64,000 nucleotides of DNA from CAYWTS01 sp964461265 (GCA_964461265.1 CAYWTS010000001.1:62001-126000); one strand, 5' to 3'; shown: positions 46,180 to 54,812, numbered from the stretch's first letter. Notes: generated by a model from the sequence alone, not told the origin. Numbers and translations: made by a program.

Positions 46180-46187
46180 CAAATATA
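46180..46187 (-). promoter_or_regulatory. -7 element (TATATTTG) of the MFS gene
   Basis: The minus strand reads TATATTTG, matching TAnnTTTG, 53 bases upstream of the MFS start. No TTG box at the expected place. Confidence 0.4.
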
Positions 46188-46222
46188 TCAATAATTAGAA
46201 TAGAGTTAAACTTAATTATAGT

Positions 46223-46966
46223 ATGCTCATTATAGGCATAAATCCGGTACTTGAAATTCTAAAAGTTAATCCCGAATCGGTTCATGGGATAACATGTCTT
46301 GATACCAAGATGCATTCTGTAAAAGTAAAAGATATTTTAAGATTAGCTAAAAAGAACAATATTACTGTAAATTTTACAAATAAAAATAGTTTTTCTGGAC
46401 TATTCATTTCAAAAGATAAATCGGAAGGTATTTCACAGGGTATTTTTGCTGTAGTAGCTGACTTTAAATATTATGATGAACAAGAGCTATTTAATGAATT
46501 AAAACGAAGTAATAAAGTTATGCTTTTAATTCTGGACGAAATTCAGGATCCGCATAACCTGGGTGCCGTCATAAGAACAGGGGCAGCAGTCGGAGTAGAT
46601 GGAATAATACTGACTGAAAAAAACACTGTTAAAGTTAATCACACGGTTATAAAAGCTTCATCAGGAACAATTTTAGGTCAAAAAATAATTCTTTCAAAAA
46701 ACATATATAAGACTATCGAATCTTTAAAAAAGCTAAAAATCCGGATAATTGGTACTTCCCTATCAGCAGAATCATCTCATTACAATACAGATTTCAATAC
46801 TCCCTGTGCTATATTATTAGGAAATGAACAAAAAGGTATAAGGACAAATCTTTTAAAGCTTTGCGATGATGTTATTAAGATACCGATTCCGGGAACTGCA
46901 GAATCTTTGAACGTTTCGGTAAGTGCTGGGGTGATACTTTATGAAGCTTTAAGACAAAGAGGCTAA
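46223..46966 (+). CDS. rlmB: 23S rRNA 2'-O-ribose methyltransferase (RlmB/TrmH-type SpoU family)
   Basis: A 247-aa SPOUT enzyme. An N-terminal substrate-binding domain ('MLIIGINPVLEILKVNPESV', about 1-75) precedes the knotted domain. The three SpoU motifs are present: 'LDEIQDPHNLGAVIRTGAAV', 'CAILLGNEQKGI', and 'IPIPGTAESLNVSVSAGVIL'. RlmB methylates G2251 of 23S rRNA; TrmH-like relatives share these motifs, so the exact target is inferred from the N-domain and length. It is monocistronic and divergent from the MFS gene. Confidence 0.9.
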   Translation: MLIIGINPVLEILKVNPESVHGITCLDTKMHSVKVKDILRLAKKNNITVNFTNKNSFSGLFISKDKSEGISQGIFAVVADFKYYDEQELFNELKRSNKVMLLILDEIQDPHNLGAVIRTGAAVGVDGIILTEKNTVKVNHTVIKASSGTILGQKIILSKNIYKTIESLKKLKIRIIGTSLSAESSHYNTDFNTPCAILLGNEQKGIRTNLLKLCDDVIKIPIPGTAESLNVSVSAGVILYEALRQRG

Positions 46967-47011
46967 ATTATTAATTGTAGTCACACAAAACAGTAAAAAT
47001 ACTATAAATCT

Positions 47012-47113
47012 TAGCTCCTTAAGGAGCGACATGTCTATAGCAATGTCTAATAAACAACATCCTAGCTCCGTCGGTGCGAAATAACTTTGTAGATTCCCAC
47101 TTGCGTGGGAATT
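47012..47113. repeat. tandem diverged palindromic repeats
   Basis: TAGCTCCTTAAGGAGCGA (47013-47030, with the perfect palindrome GCTCCTTAAGGAGC) followed by 'CATGTCTATAG', and a diverged second unit 'TAGCTCCGTCGGTGCGAAAT' from about 47073 ending 'CTTTGTAG'. A third hairpin ATTCCCAC-TTGC-GTGGGAAT lies at 47093-47112. These look like dispersed palindromic elements of a family seen in other environmental genomes. Confidence 0.6.
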
Positions 47114-47123
47114 CAAAAAAAAT

Positions 47124-47417
47124 TTATTCAGAAATAAACTCACTATCAGGGTCATCAAACAGTTTTGAGAAGTCTTCTTCGAGAAGCTTTTTAGCATTTT
47201 CAAAGTCTTCTTGCTTCACATAAATCCATATTGGTAAACCTACAGCTTCCCTGCCTAGCTTTGCATTGCCGACTTCCATTGTATAGCCAATATCCGCTTT
47301 GTTCAGCACTTGATACTGAATTTTTGCATCGGTCAACTTCGATTCAATTATCTCACACTGCATATAATCGTAAGTCTCGTATATTTTCTGCCAGCCTGGT
47401 ATGTTTTTATGTTTCAT
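47124..47417 (-). CDS. DUF2007-family small protein (putative signal-transducing)
   Basis: A 97-aa soluble protein. 'WQKIYETYDYMQCEIIESKL' followed by 'AKIQYQVLNKADIGYTMEVG' and 'LPIWIYVKQEDFENAKKLLE' fits DUF2007, a ferredoxin-like fold related to PII-type signal proteins. It has an acidic C-terminal tail. ATG start. Function unknown; monocistronic. Confidence 0.82.
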   Translation of the reverse strand: MKHKNIPGWQKIYETYDYMQCEIIESKLTDAKIQYQVLNKADIGYTMEVGNAKLGREAVGLPIWIYVKQEDFENAKKLLEEDFSKLFDDPDSEFISE

Positions 47418-47454
47418 ATTATTTTGTTATATGTTTAGAAATCTTCCTCCACTA

Positions 47455-47506
47455 GTCTTCGACTGTTGGAGTCGTAGACCTAACAGTCCCGCGCTGATTG
47501 GGTTAG
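47455..47506. repeat. hairpin repeat upstream of the T9SS cargo gene end
   Basis: GTCTTCGACT-GTTGG-AGTCGTAGAC (47455-47479) is a 10-bp stem with one mismatch, followed by CTAAC/GTTAG arms (47480-47506) around a GC-rich loop. It looks like another dispersed palindromic element; it may also stop the transcript of the downstream gene. Confidence 0.5.
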
Positions 47507-47585
47507 ATGAATAAATAAAACAGCCGGGTATGTATTATGGTTTCATTGAGTTTATATGTTAATAAAATAATTTTTATTCAATAAT

Positions 47586-49718
47586 TTATTTAATCAGACT
47601 CATTATTCTTGTGTGTACGTATTCATACGTTCTTAGCTGGTAAAAATATACACCAGAGGGGTAGTTAGTTCCATCCCATTCGACTTCATATATGCCCGGT
47701 TTTAATAGTTTATTCACAAGTATCGTAACTTCACAGCCCAACACATCATACAGCAGTATTTTTACATTTGATTGCTTTGGAACGTCGAACTGTATTTTTG
47801 TAACCGGATTAAAAGGATTCGGATAGTTTTGGTATAACACAAAATGTTCAGGTGAATTTTCTGTGTATTTTATGTTACTTGTAATAATTTCACCGCCCGT
47901 AGTAGTTTTAAGAATAGAACCGCCCCAACCTGCAATGTATCCTGTATCGTATCCTGTGAAAAATATAGAAAATAATTCGTTCACAGTTCCGGAATTTTTT
48001 TGAACCCAATTAATTCCAGCATTTGTTGTTTTGATGTATATACCTCCGCTGCCAACAGCATAACCAGTGTTTACATTCAGGAACTTAACAGCATATAGAT
48101 ACGCCTGTGAGGGAAGTCCGGTATATTGCAGCTCCCAGTTTAATCCACCGTTTGTTGTTTTAATAACTGTTCCGCCTTTCCCTGCGCAATAACCTGTCAA
48201 TGTATTAATAAAATTAACCGAATAAAGCATGTTACTCGTACCTGGTGACTGAGTATCCCAATTATTGCCACCGTTTGTGGTTTTAAGTAAGGAGCAGCCA
48301 GAGCCAAGAAGATTGCCTCCAACACAATAACCGGTATTTACATCTGTAAAAAATAATGACTTTAGCCAATAAGTTGTCGTTGTATTTTGAATTAACCAAT
48401 TAAGACCGCTATTGGTAGTTTTAATAATAGTCCCTGCTGTACCTGCTGAATAGCCGGTATTCTGGTTAACAAAAAATACGGATGATAATAAGTTACTTGT
48501 ACCAGATGGTAATGATGTCCAATTTGTTCCCCCATCTGTAGTTTTTAGGATCATCCCGTTTTGACCTGCAGAATAACCGGTATAAGAATCAAGAAAAAAA
48601 AGCGAATACAGAGTATTAGAAAAACCGGAAGAAAAAATAACCCAGTTATTACCGCTGTTAGTAGTTTTTAGTATGGTTGTTCCTGAATTTACGGAATAAC
48701 CTGTATATGCATTAGTAAAAAATAAGGCATTCAAAGTGTTGGTTGTTCCTGATGATTTTAATTGCCAGTTCGAACCGGCATTTGTCGTATTAATAATTGT
48801 TCCGTAATCACCAGTAATAAATCCTTCATTAAAACCGGAGAAATGCACACAATACAGCTGATTTGATGTTAATGCAGTCTGCACCAACCAATTAATACCG
48901 CCATTGGTTGTTTTTATTATTAATCCTGCTGTTCCAACAGCATAACCGTTCGATGAATTATAAAAACAAACTGAGTTCAAGAAATTATTTACCGGTGCAG
49001 TTTGCTGAAACCAATTTACACCGCCGTTAGTTGTCTTCAATATAGTATTTCCGTTCCCGCTGCCTACAACGTAACCAGTATTAATATCAGTAAACCATAC
49101 TGAAAAAAGATAATTAGTTACTCCGGTATATTGTGAAATCCAGTTAATACCGCTGTTAGTAGTTTTTAATATAGTTCCTCCCTGACCTGTTGCATAACCG
49201 GTTTGTGCAGTTGTAAAGTAAATGGAATATAACCAGTTTGAAGTTCCTGAGGATATGAAATTCCAATTCGTTCCGCCATTTGTTGTTTTTAGAAAATTGC
49301 CGCTGGAAACATCCTGGTATACGATATACCCGGTATCCGGGCTTGTAAAAAATACACCGTTAAGCCAGTCGTTAACAGCACCAGATTCCAGTAACAACCA
49401 ATTAGTCCCGGAATTTGTAGTCTTTAATATTGTCCTGTTGTGTCCGACTGCGAAACCCGTATTATTATCGATAAAGAAAACCGACCTCAGCTTGATATAC
49501 ACATTCGTTGTTTGCAGAATCCAATTCACGCCATTGTTGGTTGTTTTTAAAATTGTTCCGTAATCACCTGCTGCATAAGCTGTGTTTGAATTCAGCATTC
49601 TTACGCAATATAAAGTGTTACCCTGAGGTAAAGGATTTTGCCAGAACCAACCGCTTTGGGAAAATAAAGATGATGAGATATTTGCAAATAAATATAAAGT
49701 TAATGTTAACTTTTTCAT
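47586..49718 (-). CDS. large secreted Ycf48-like/Asp-box repeat protein with T9SS sorting domain
   Basis: A 710-aa secreted protein with a signal peptide (about 1-20, 'SSSLFSQ') and fourteen repeats of about 45 residues. Thirteen carry an Asp-box 'TTNxGxNW' and the last is degenerate ('KTTTGGEI'). Each repeat also has a 'TGYxVGxxGTILK' strand. Fourteen units match two seven-bladed propellers, exactly double the protein at 26765-28024. The last 85 residues form a type A T9SS domain ('LYQNYPNPFNPVTKIQFDV', 'YEVEWDGTNYPSGVYFYQL'). It begins 11 bp after the NtrC-like gene on the same strand, so it may be expressed with it. Confidence 0.92.
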   Translation of the reverse strand: MKKLTLTLYLFANISSSLFSQSGWFWQNPLPQGNTLYCVRMLNSNTAYAAGDYGTILKTTNNGVNWILQTTNVYIKLRSVFFIDNNTGFAVGHNRTILKTTNSGTNWLLLESGAVNDWLNGVFFTSPDTGYIVYQDVSSGNFLKTTNGGTNWNFISSGTSNWLYSIYFTTAQTGYATGQGGTILKTTNSGINWISQYTGVTNYLFSVWFTDINTGYVVGSGNGNTILKTTNGGVNWFQQTAPVNNFLNSVCFYNSSNGYAVGTAGLIIKTTNGGINWLVQTALTSNQLYCVHFSGFNEGFITGDYGTIINTTNAGSNWQLKSSGTTNTLNALFFTNAYTGYSVNSGTTILKTTNSGNNWVIFSSGFSNTLYSLFFLDSYTGYSAGQNGMILKTTDGGTNWTSLPSGTSNLLSSVFFVNQNTGYSAGTAGTIIKTTNSGLNWLIQNTTTTYWLKSLFFTDVNTGYCVGGNLLGSGCSLLKTTNGGNNWDTQSPGTSNMLYSVNFINTLTGYCAGKGGTVIKTTNGGLNWELQYTGLPSQAYLYAVKFLNVNTGYAVGSGGIYIKTTNAGINWVQKNSGTVNELFSIFFTGYDTGYIAGWGGSILKTTTGGEIITSNIKYTENSPEHFVLYQNYPNPFNPVTKIQFDVPKQSNVKILLYDVLGCEVTILVNKLLKPGIYEVEWDGTNYPSGVYFYQLRTYEYVHTRIMSLIK

Positions 49719-49729
49719 TGCAATAAGAA

Positions 49730-51100
49730 CTATTCGGATTTTTCTTTAAATGGCTTTTCTATATTGTATTGTTTGATTTTATTATATAGGTGACTCCGTT
49801 GTATGTTAAGTGCTTCGGCAGTTTTTGAAATATTCCAGTTGTATTCGTTTAATTTCTTTATAATAAAAAGTTTCTCCGATTCATCCTGGAATTCATGCAG
49901 TGATATTTCTGCATTAAAAATTTCGTCTAAAACTGAAGTAAATTCATGGTTTTCGTTTATAAGTATATCTTTATCTATTATCTCTTTATCTGAAATAATC
50001 ACCAGCCTTTCGATTGTGTTTTTTAGTTCTCTTACATTACCCGGCCATTTTAAAGATTTCAGATATTCAATTGCCGGTTTAGTAAAACTTTTAAGAACCA
50101 AGCCAAGCTTAGTACAAATCTCGTTAATAAAGTGTTCCACGAGTTCCGGAATATCGTCTTTGCACTCTCTTAACGGAGGAACTTCGATCGTAAAGACGTT
50201 TATTCTGTGAAAAAGATCTTCCCTGAATTTCCCGTCATTAATAAGCTCTGTAAGATTTTTATTAGTCGAACAAATTACTCTGACATCTATATCTTTATAA
50301 GTTAAACTTCCGAGCGGTTCTATCCTGTTTTCGCTAAGGACATTTAAAAGTTTAGATTGGGCATCAGGGCTTAAATCGCCTATTTCATCTAGGAATATGG
50401 TGCCCTTGTCTGCCAGTTCAAACTTGCCGATCCTTTTCTGCGGTGAATTCGGTATGTAGTTCTCAACAACTCCGAATAATTCCATTTCTATCATGTTAAC
50501 AGGAATAGTTGCACAATTTACATGGATAAAAGAGTTGTTTTTTCTATCACTTAATTTATGAATTTCTTTTGCCACAAGTTCCTTCCCTGTTCCGTTTTCA
50601 CCGGTAATCAAAACTCTTGTAGATGTTGGTGCAACTTTTGAAATAAGTTCTTTTAACCTTTTCATCGGATAGCTTGTACCAATGAGTTTCTCATTCGAGT
50701 CCAAAATAAGCTTCATGTTTTCATTCTCGAACAGTAACTTACGGTAATTTAAACCGTTTTGTATAGTAAGTTTTAGCCTGTCGATGTCGAATGGTTTTGA
50801 TATGAAATCATAAGCTCCCATTTTGGTAGTTTGTACTGCAGTCTGAATATTTCCATGCCCTGATATCATAATTACAATTGTTTTATCATTTTGTTTACGA
50901 ATCTCTTCTAAAACTTCCAGTCCATCCATACGCGGCATTTTAATGTCAAGTAAAACTACATCAGGTTCGAAGTTTCTGAATTTTTCAAGTCCGGTTGGTC
51001 CATTCATCGCATAATCTATTTTATACCCTTCCTGTTCAAGAACCATAATCAGGACATCAACAATTGCCCGGTCATCTTCAATTATGAGAATCTTGTTCAT
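49730..51100 (-). CDS. NtrC-like response regulator lacking the sigma-54 GAFTGA loop
   Basis: A 456-aa regulator. The receiver domain (1-120) has 'IEDD' acidic residues, phospho-Asp52 in 'VVLLDIKMPRMDG' and Lys102 in 'SKPFDI'. The AAA+ domain has Walker A 'GENGTGKE', Walker B 'GTIFLDEIGDLS', Arg finger 'FREDLFHRINVF' and 'WPGNVRELKNTIERL'. Between 'EMELFG' and 'RIGKFELA', where activators have 'HEKGAFTGA', this protein reads 'VVENYIPNSPQK' (about 211-222). A C-terminal Fis-type helix-turn-helix follows ('NWNISKTAEALNIQRSHLYN'). It may act without sigma-54, as some NtrC relatives do. It overlaps cvpA by 4 bp. No kinase gene is next to it. Confidence 0.9.
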   Translation of the reverse strand: MNKILIIEDDRAIVDVLIMVLEQEGYKIDYAMNGPTGLEKFRNFEPDVVLLDIKMPRMDGLEVLEEIRKQNDKTIVIMISGHGNIQTAVQTTKMGAYDFISKPFDIDRLKLTIQNGLNYRKLLFENENMKLILDSNEKLIGTSYPMKRLKELISKVAPTSTRVLITGENGTGKELVAKEIHKLSDRKNNSFIHVNCATIPVNMIEMELFGVVENYIPNSPQKRIGKFELADKGTIFLDEIGDLSPDAQSKLLNVLSENRIEPLGSLTYKDIDVRVICSTNKNLTELINDGKFREDLFHRINVFTIEVPPLRECKDDIPELVEHFINEICTKLGLVLKSFTKPAIEYLKSLKWPGNVRELKNTIERLVIISDKEIIDKDILINENHEFTSVLDEIFNAEISLHEFQDESEKLFIIKKLNEYNWNISKTAEALNIQRSHLYNKIKQYNIEKPFKEKSE

Positions 51101-51612
51101 TTAAAAGGTGCTTTTTTATATTCATCATATAGGAATTTCAGCGGAGGTGATAATTCAATTACTCTGTCAAATACAGCAGGAGCAACAGGGTAAACAACAT
51201 TGAATAATCTGGAACCTTGTCTGGTTTGAATGGAAGGAAAGTTAATATAGCTTAAATTATAAGCCAATATACTTGCAATTAACACTCCCTGTATGAAACC
51301 GGTAATCAATCCGAGTATTTTATCTATTTTTGAGGTAGTGGCTGATGCGTGGGAAATAAATCTTGCAAGCCATATTGCAATAAAAAAGAGAATCGCTATA
51401 ATTAGCAGGAATGCTATAATATTTCCTTCAAGTTCATTTATTTTCAGCAGAGAGGAAATAAATGACCCGATGTCTTTATAAAATTTAACCGCAAGAATAA
51501 ATCCTACAATAATACCTGCAATACCGAGAATTTTTCTTAGAAATCCTTGTTTAAAACCCAGTAATGTTGGTAAAGCAATAATTATTGCAATAAGAATATC
51601 TAACCAGTTCAT
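51097..51612 (-). CDS. cvpA: CvpA-family membrane protein
   Basis: A 171-aa protein with four membrane helices. The N-terminus 'NWLDILIAIIIALPTLLGFK' and 'GFLRKILGIAGIIVGFILAV' match CvpA (colicin V production family). The C-terminal 40 residues are hydrophilic. CvpA homologues are needed for envelope stress resistance in enterobacteria, but their molecular role is not settled. The stop overlaps the start of the NtrC-like gene, so they are co-translated. ATG start. Confidence 0.87.
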   Translation of the reverse strand: MNWLDILIAIIIALPTLLGFKQGFLRKILGIAGIIVGFILAVKFYKDIGSFISSLLKINELEGNIIAFLLIIAILFFIAIWLARFISHASATTSKIDKILGLITGFIQGVLIASILAYNLSYINFPSIQTRQGSRLFNVVYPVAPAVFDRVIELSPPLKFLYDEYKKAPFK

Positions 51613-51627
51613 AACTATTAAATGAAA

Positions 51628-51660
51628 AACACAAAACCTTAAAATGTAAAGTTTTGTGTT
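51628..51660 (-). terminator. rho-independent terminator of the TPR gene
   Basis: A perfect 10-bp inverted repeat AACACAAAAC/GTTTTGTGTT with a 13-base loop, followed on the minus strand by a T-rich stretch. It lies 37 bases after the stop of the TPR gene at 51697-52392. Confidence 0.75.
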
Positions 51661-51696
51661 TGTTTAGTATTGTAAATATAGGTTTTACCCTGCTTT

Positions 51697-52392
51697 TTAA
51701 TTCTTAAAATCTGCTTCGAATCTTTTAGTTTCGGCCAGGTATTTGGATTTAGGGTAATCATTTCTTAAAATATCGTAAATTCGTTTCGCATTTTCTTTAT
51801 CACCTGCCATAGAATAAGCTCTTATTGCATAAAATAAATTTTCCTGGTTTATAATAACATTTTTATCGATACTCGCTGATTTTTCGTAATTTTCACCTGC
51901 TCTCTTAAGGTCACCTTTTGCCTCATATACCGCTCCTATTCCTGAAATGACTGAAGCTTTTATGATGTTATTGCTTCCCGAATAATCTTCAAAGTACTTT
52001 AACGCATTATCATAATCTTTAATAAAATAAAAGCAATTACCTAGATACATTTTAGCAGTTTCTCCGCTTTCTGTACTTCCGTAATTATTAACAATTTCTA
52101 ACAATCCGCTTGTGCCGGATGCAGGATCTCCGTTAATAGCTTCTTGATATTTGGCTGCTTCATATAAGTTAATAATAGCTGATAGCTTTACTTCAGCTTC
52201 CTCACTTTTAGCCCTTTTATTGTTAACATAGAAAAATATAATAATGATAATTACAGCTAATATACCTAAACTTGTGTAAATACGCTTTTTAATTTCTTGT
52301 TTACCTAAAGTTTCTTTTGCCTGAAAGTAAAAAGTTACGAGTTTATCTTTTTTAATTTCTTTTTGCCTTATTTTTTTACGAGCTTTTAACAT
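51697..52392 (-). CDS. membrane-anchored TPR/YfgM-like protein
   Basis: A 231-aa protein. A Lys-rich N-terminus (about 1-35) precedes one membrane helix ('SLGILAVIIIIIFFYV', about 42-58), and the periplasmic part is TPR-like ('GNCFYFIKDYDNALKYFEDY', 'SGIGAVYEAKGDLKRAGENY', 'YAIRAYSMAGDKENAKRIYD'). The layout resembles YfgM/BamD-type envelope TPR proteins that assist protein folding or complex assembly; this is an inference. It has a good promoter and its own terminator. Confidence 0.8.
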   Translation of the reverse strand: MLKARKKIRQKEIKKDKLVTFYFQAKETLGKQEIKKRIYTSLGILAVIIIIIFFYVNNKRAKSEEAEVKLSAIINLYEAAKYQEAINGDPASGTSGLLEIVNNYGSTESGETAKMYLGNCFYFIKDYDNALKYFEDYSGSNNIIKASVISGIGAVYEAKGDLKRAGENYEKSASIDKNVIINQENLFYAIRAYSMAGDKENAKRIYDILRNDYPKSKYLAETKRFEADFKN

Positions 52393-52417
52393 ATATCTTT
52401 CTGTCTAATTTATTATA

Positions 52418-52449
52418 CAAATTTAGATAAATATGGAATAAGTTACAAA
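52418..52449 (-). promoter_or_regulatory. Bacteroidetes-type promoter of the TPR gene
   Basis: Read on the minus strand: TTTG (52449-52446), 20 bp, TAAATTTG (52425-52418), then 25 bases to the ATG. Both boxes and the spacing fit the consensus. Confidence 0.8.
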
Positions 52450-52522
52450 GAATTAAATTACGCACAATATTAAAAAAAGTAATTAATTTTATTCTTTTTC
52501 AATCGTTTTAATATTCAATGCT

Positions 52523-53563
52523 TTAATTATTAAATACCTTCGCCACATTATAAAATTCATCTTTTACTGTTTTAATATCTGAAACAGCATCTTCAAGAGG
52601 TATATCAATTATTTCCGCTCCCTTTAAGGCTGCCATTTTACCGAATTTTTTATCGCGTATCATATCAACTGCGTAAACGCCAAATCTGGTACCTAATACT
52701 CTATCGAAAGCAGTTGGTGAACCCCCTCTTTGTATATACCCGAGTATTACGGCACGGCATTCAATACTATATTTTCTTTCCAGTATATCGGCAAGAACAC
52801 TGGCTATTCCTCCAAGTCTAACATGTCCAAAAGCATCCAGCTTAGTATCCTGTGTTATAAATCCGGGTTGTTCTCTGTCTTTCTCGCTAAATTGCGCACC
52901 TTCAGCAACAACAATAATTGTAAACATTCGACCCCGCTCTTTTCTGTTTTGAATTACATTATAAATTTCTTCCAGGATAATTAGTTTTTCAGGAATAAGT
53001 ATAACATCGGCTCCGGCTGCTAATCCTGAATGCATTGCTATCCAGCCGGCATGACGTCCCATAACCTCAACTATCATTACCCTGTGATGCGATTCAGCAG
53101 TTGTATGGATACGGTCAATAGCATCCATGGCAATATTAACCGCTGTATCAAATCCGAATGTGTAATCGGTTCCAGATAAATCATTATCTATAGTTTTTGG
53201 CACACCCACGACTTTCAAACCTGATTTACTGAGTCTGTTAGCTACCCCAAGAGTATCCTCACCGCCAATTGCAATCAGTGCATCAAGGCCTATATTAGTA
53301 AAATTCTGGAATACAATTTTTTCACCATCGGAAATTTTATATGGATTTGTTCTTGAGGTCCCCAAAATAGTCCCTCCTTTCTGCAGTATGCCGGAAACCG
53401 AGTCGATATCAAGTGGAAGAACATTTATTTTCATTAGTCCCTCCCAACCATTTTCAATACCGATACAATTCCAGTTATATTGTAAAGATTTTCTGACTAT
53501 TGCCCTTATTACGGCATTAAGTCCTGGGCAATCACCGCCGCCTGTTAAAATTCCTATTTTCAT
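52523..53563 (-). CDS. pfkA: 6-phosphofructokinase, probably PPi-dependent
   Basis: A 346-aa PFK of the group III (mixed-substrate) type. 'LTGGGDCPGLNAVIRAIV' opens the fold. The donor-site loop reads 'AIGGEDTLGVANRL' and the catalytic loop 'VGVPKTIDNDLSGTDYTFGF'. At the two positions that set donor choice it has Asp103 (Gly104 in the E. coli ATP enzyme) and Lys123 (Gly124), the combination found in PPi-dependent enzymes. Later 'MGRHAGWIAMHSGLAAGADV' and 'LGYIQRGGSPTAFDRVLGTR' are complete. It would phosphorylate fructose 6-phosphate reversibly. The glycosyltransferase gene lies 9 bp upstream on the same strand. Confidence 0.9.
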   Translation of the reverse strand: MKIGILTGGGDCPGLNAVIRAIVRKSLQYNWNCIGIENGWEGLMKINVLPLDIDSVSGILQKGGTILGTSRTNPYKISDGEKIVFQNFTNIGLDALIAIGGEDTLGVANRLSKSGLKVVGVPKTIDNDLSGTDYTFGFDTAVNIAMDAIDRIHTTAESHHRVMIVEVMGRHAGWIAMHSGLAAGADVILIPEKLIILEEIYNVIQNRKERGRMFTIIVVAEGAQFSEKDREQPGFITQDTKLDAFGHVRLGGIASVLADILERKYSIECRAVILGYIQRGGSPTAFDRVLGTRFGVYAVDMIRDKKFGKMAALKGAEIIDIPLEDAVSDIKTVKDEFYNVAKVFNN

Positions 53564-53572
53564 ATTTTTTTA

Positions 53573-54754
53573 TTAAATTGTTTCTAAAATTAATTCCGGA
53601 TATAAAATCAAAACAGCAGAAGAAAAAACTTGTTCTACTGTAATATGTTCCATGCAAGTAGGAGAATTACAGCCGTAATCATGTCCTAAATACAGACAGG
53701 GGCTGCAAAATTTATCACTTAATATCGAAACAGCCCGTGGATTATATGCACCCCATTTAGCAGGATTTGTAGGACCATGCAAACCGATAGTTCTGGTTCC
53801 TACTGATGTTGAGATATGTAGCATACCTGTATTACTGCAAATCATAAGACTTGATTTTTCGACCAACGCTGCCGACTGTTCGAGTGTATACATGCCAGCA
53901 GTGTTAATAGCAAACTTCTTAATACCTATATATACACGGTTACATAGTTCGTATTCAGTTAAAGTTCCTGTTATCAGTATCCTTAAATTATTATCCAGGT
54001 TAAAAAGTTTCCTGCCTAATAATACGTAATTCTTGGTATCCCACTCCCTTGGTTTCCCGTTTTCACCGCAGCCTGGATGGAAACAAATCACTTTTTTATC
54101 TGAGAGTGAATTATCTATCCAAAACTTTTCCCTAAACTCTCTATCGGCTTGTGTTAAAAAATATTCAAGCTGCAGCTCATCAAATGTCAATTTTCTCCCG
54201 GCGGGAATGATACCCAGTGGAATTAATAAATCCATGAAGTTTTCGACTTCATGTTTGTTTTTCGAATGATCGGCTATCGCATCGTTAATAATATGTTTAA
54301 ACTGACCTTTTGTTCTGAAACCAATTGAGTAATCTTTATTTGCAAAACAAACTATGACAGAATTTATTCTTTCCCATTGTCCTGCATCAATTATCACTTC
54401 GTAACGTATTTTTCGGAGTTCTTTGATAAACCTGATAAAACTGAATGGATTTTTTAAAAAATCATAAACCCTGCAATTAATAATTGAATCAATATAAGGT
54501 ATTTTTTCAATAACCATCCTGTTTATGTCGGAACACATAAACGTTAGTTTAGCTTCAGGGAAAGCTTCTTTTAATTTTCTCAGGGCGGGTATCAGCAGAA
54601 TAGCATCACCAATGGCTGCAAGCTTGATAAACAGAATGTTCCTGATACTCTCGATAGGAAGCCTTCTTTTTCTTCTGGTAATTAAAGCCAGAAATATTAC
54701 AACGGGGATACCTAAATACCTGTCAAAGAACCTGAAGATCTTCCTTCGGCGCAA
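53573..54754 (-). CDS. glycosyltransferase family 9 (heptosyltransferase-like)
   Basis: A 393-aa GT-B enzyme. The N-terminal 'LFIKLAAIGDAILLIPALRK' is the ADP-heptose-type GT9 signature with the key Asp, and the C-terminal half has 'ICFHPGCGENGKPREWDTKN', 'SSLMICSNTGMLHISTSVGT' and 'GLHGPTNPAKWG'. Family members add heptose or related sugars to the lipopolysaccharide core. The N-terminus carries a basic-hydrophobic patch ('YLGIPVVIFLALITRRKRR') that may bind the membrane. The start is TTG. Confidence 0.9.
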   Translation of the reverse strand: MRRRKIFRFFDRYLGIPVVIFLALITRRKRRLPIESIRNILFIKLAAIGDAILLIPALRKLKEAFPEAKLTFMCSDINRMVIEKIPYIDSIINCRVYDFLKNPFSFIRFIKELRKIRYEVIIDAGQWERINSVIVCFANKDYSIGFRTKGQFKHIINDAIADHSKNKHEVENFMDLLIPLGIIPAGRKLTFDELQLEYFLTQADREFREKFWIDNSLSDKKVICFHPGCGENGKPREWDTKNYVLLGRKLFNLDNNLRILITGTLTEYELCNRVYIGIKKFAINTAGMYTLEQSAALVEKSSLMICSNTGMLHISTSVGTRTIGLHGPTNPAKWGAYNPRAVSILSDKFCSPCLYLGHDYGCNSPTCMEHITVEQVFSSAVLILYPELILETI

Positions 54755-54812
54755 TTTGTATTAAAATTGGATAAATTTTTGAAATTTTTTAACACTGAAT
54801 TGATAAAATACC

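Noticed and set aside
47012..47113. Tandem repeat-like units considered as a CRISPR array
   Set aside because: Only two diverged units with no regular spacers and no cas genes in the window.
46949..47203. An 84-codon minus-strand frame
   Set aside because: It covers the palindromic repeats and overlaps the DUF2007 gene; no protein-like pattern.
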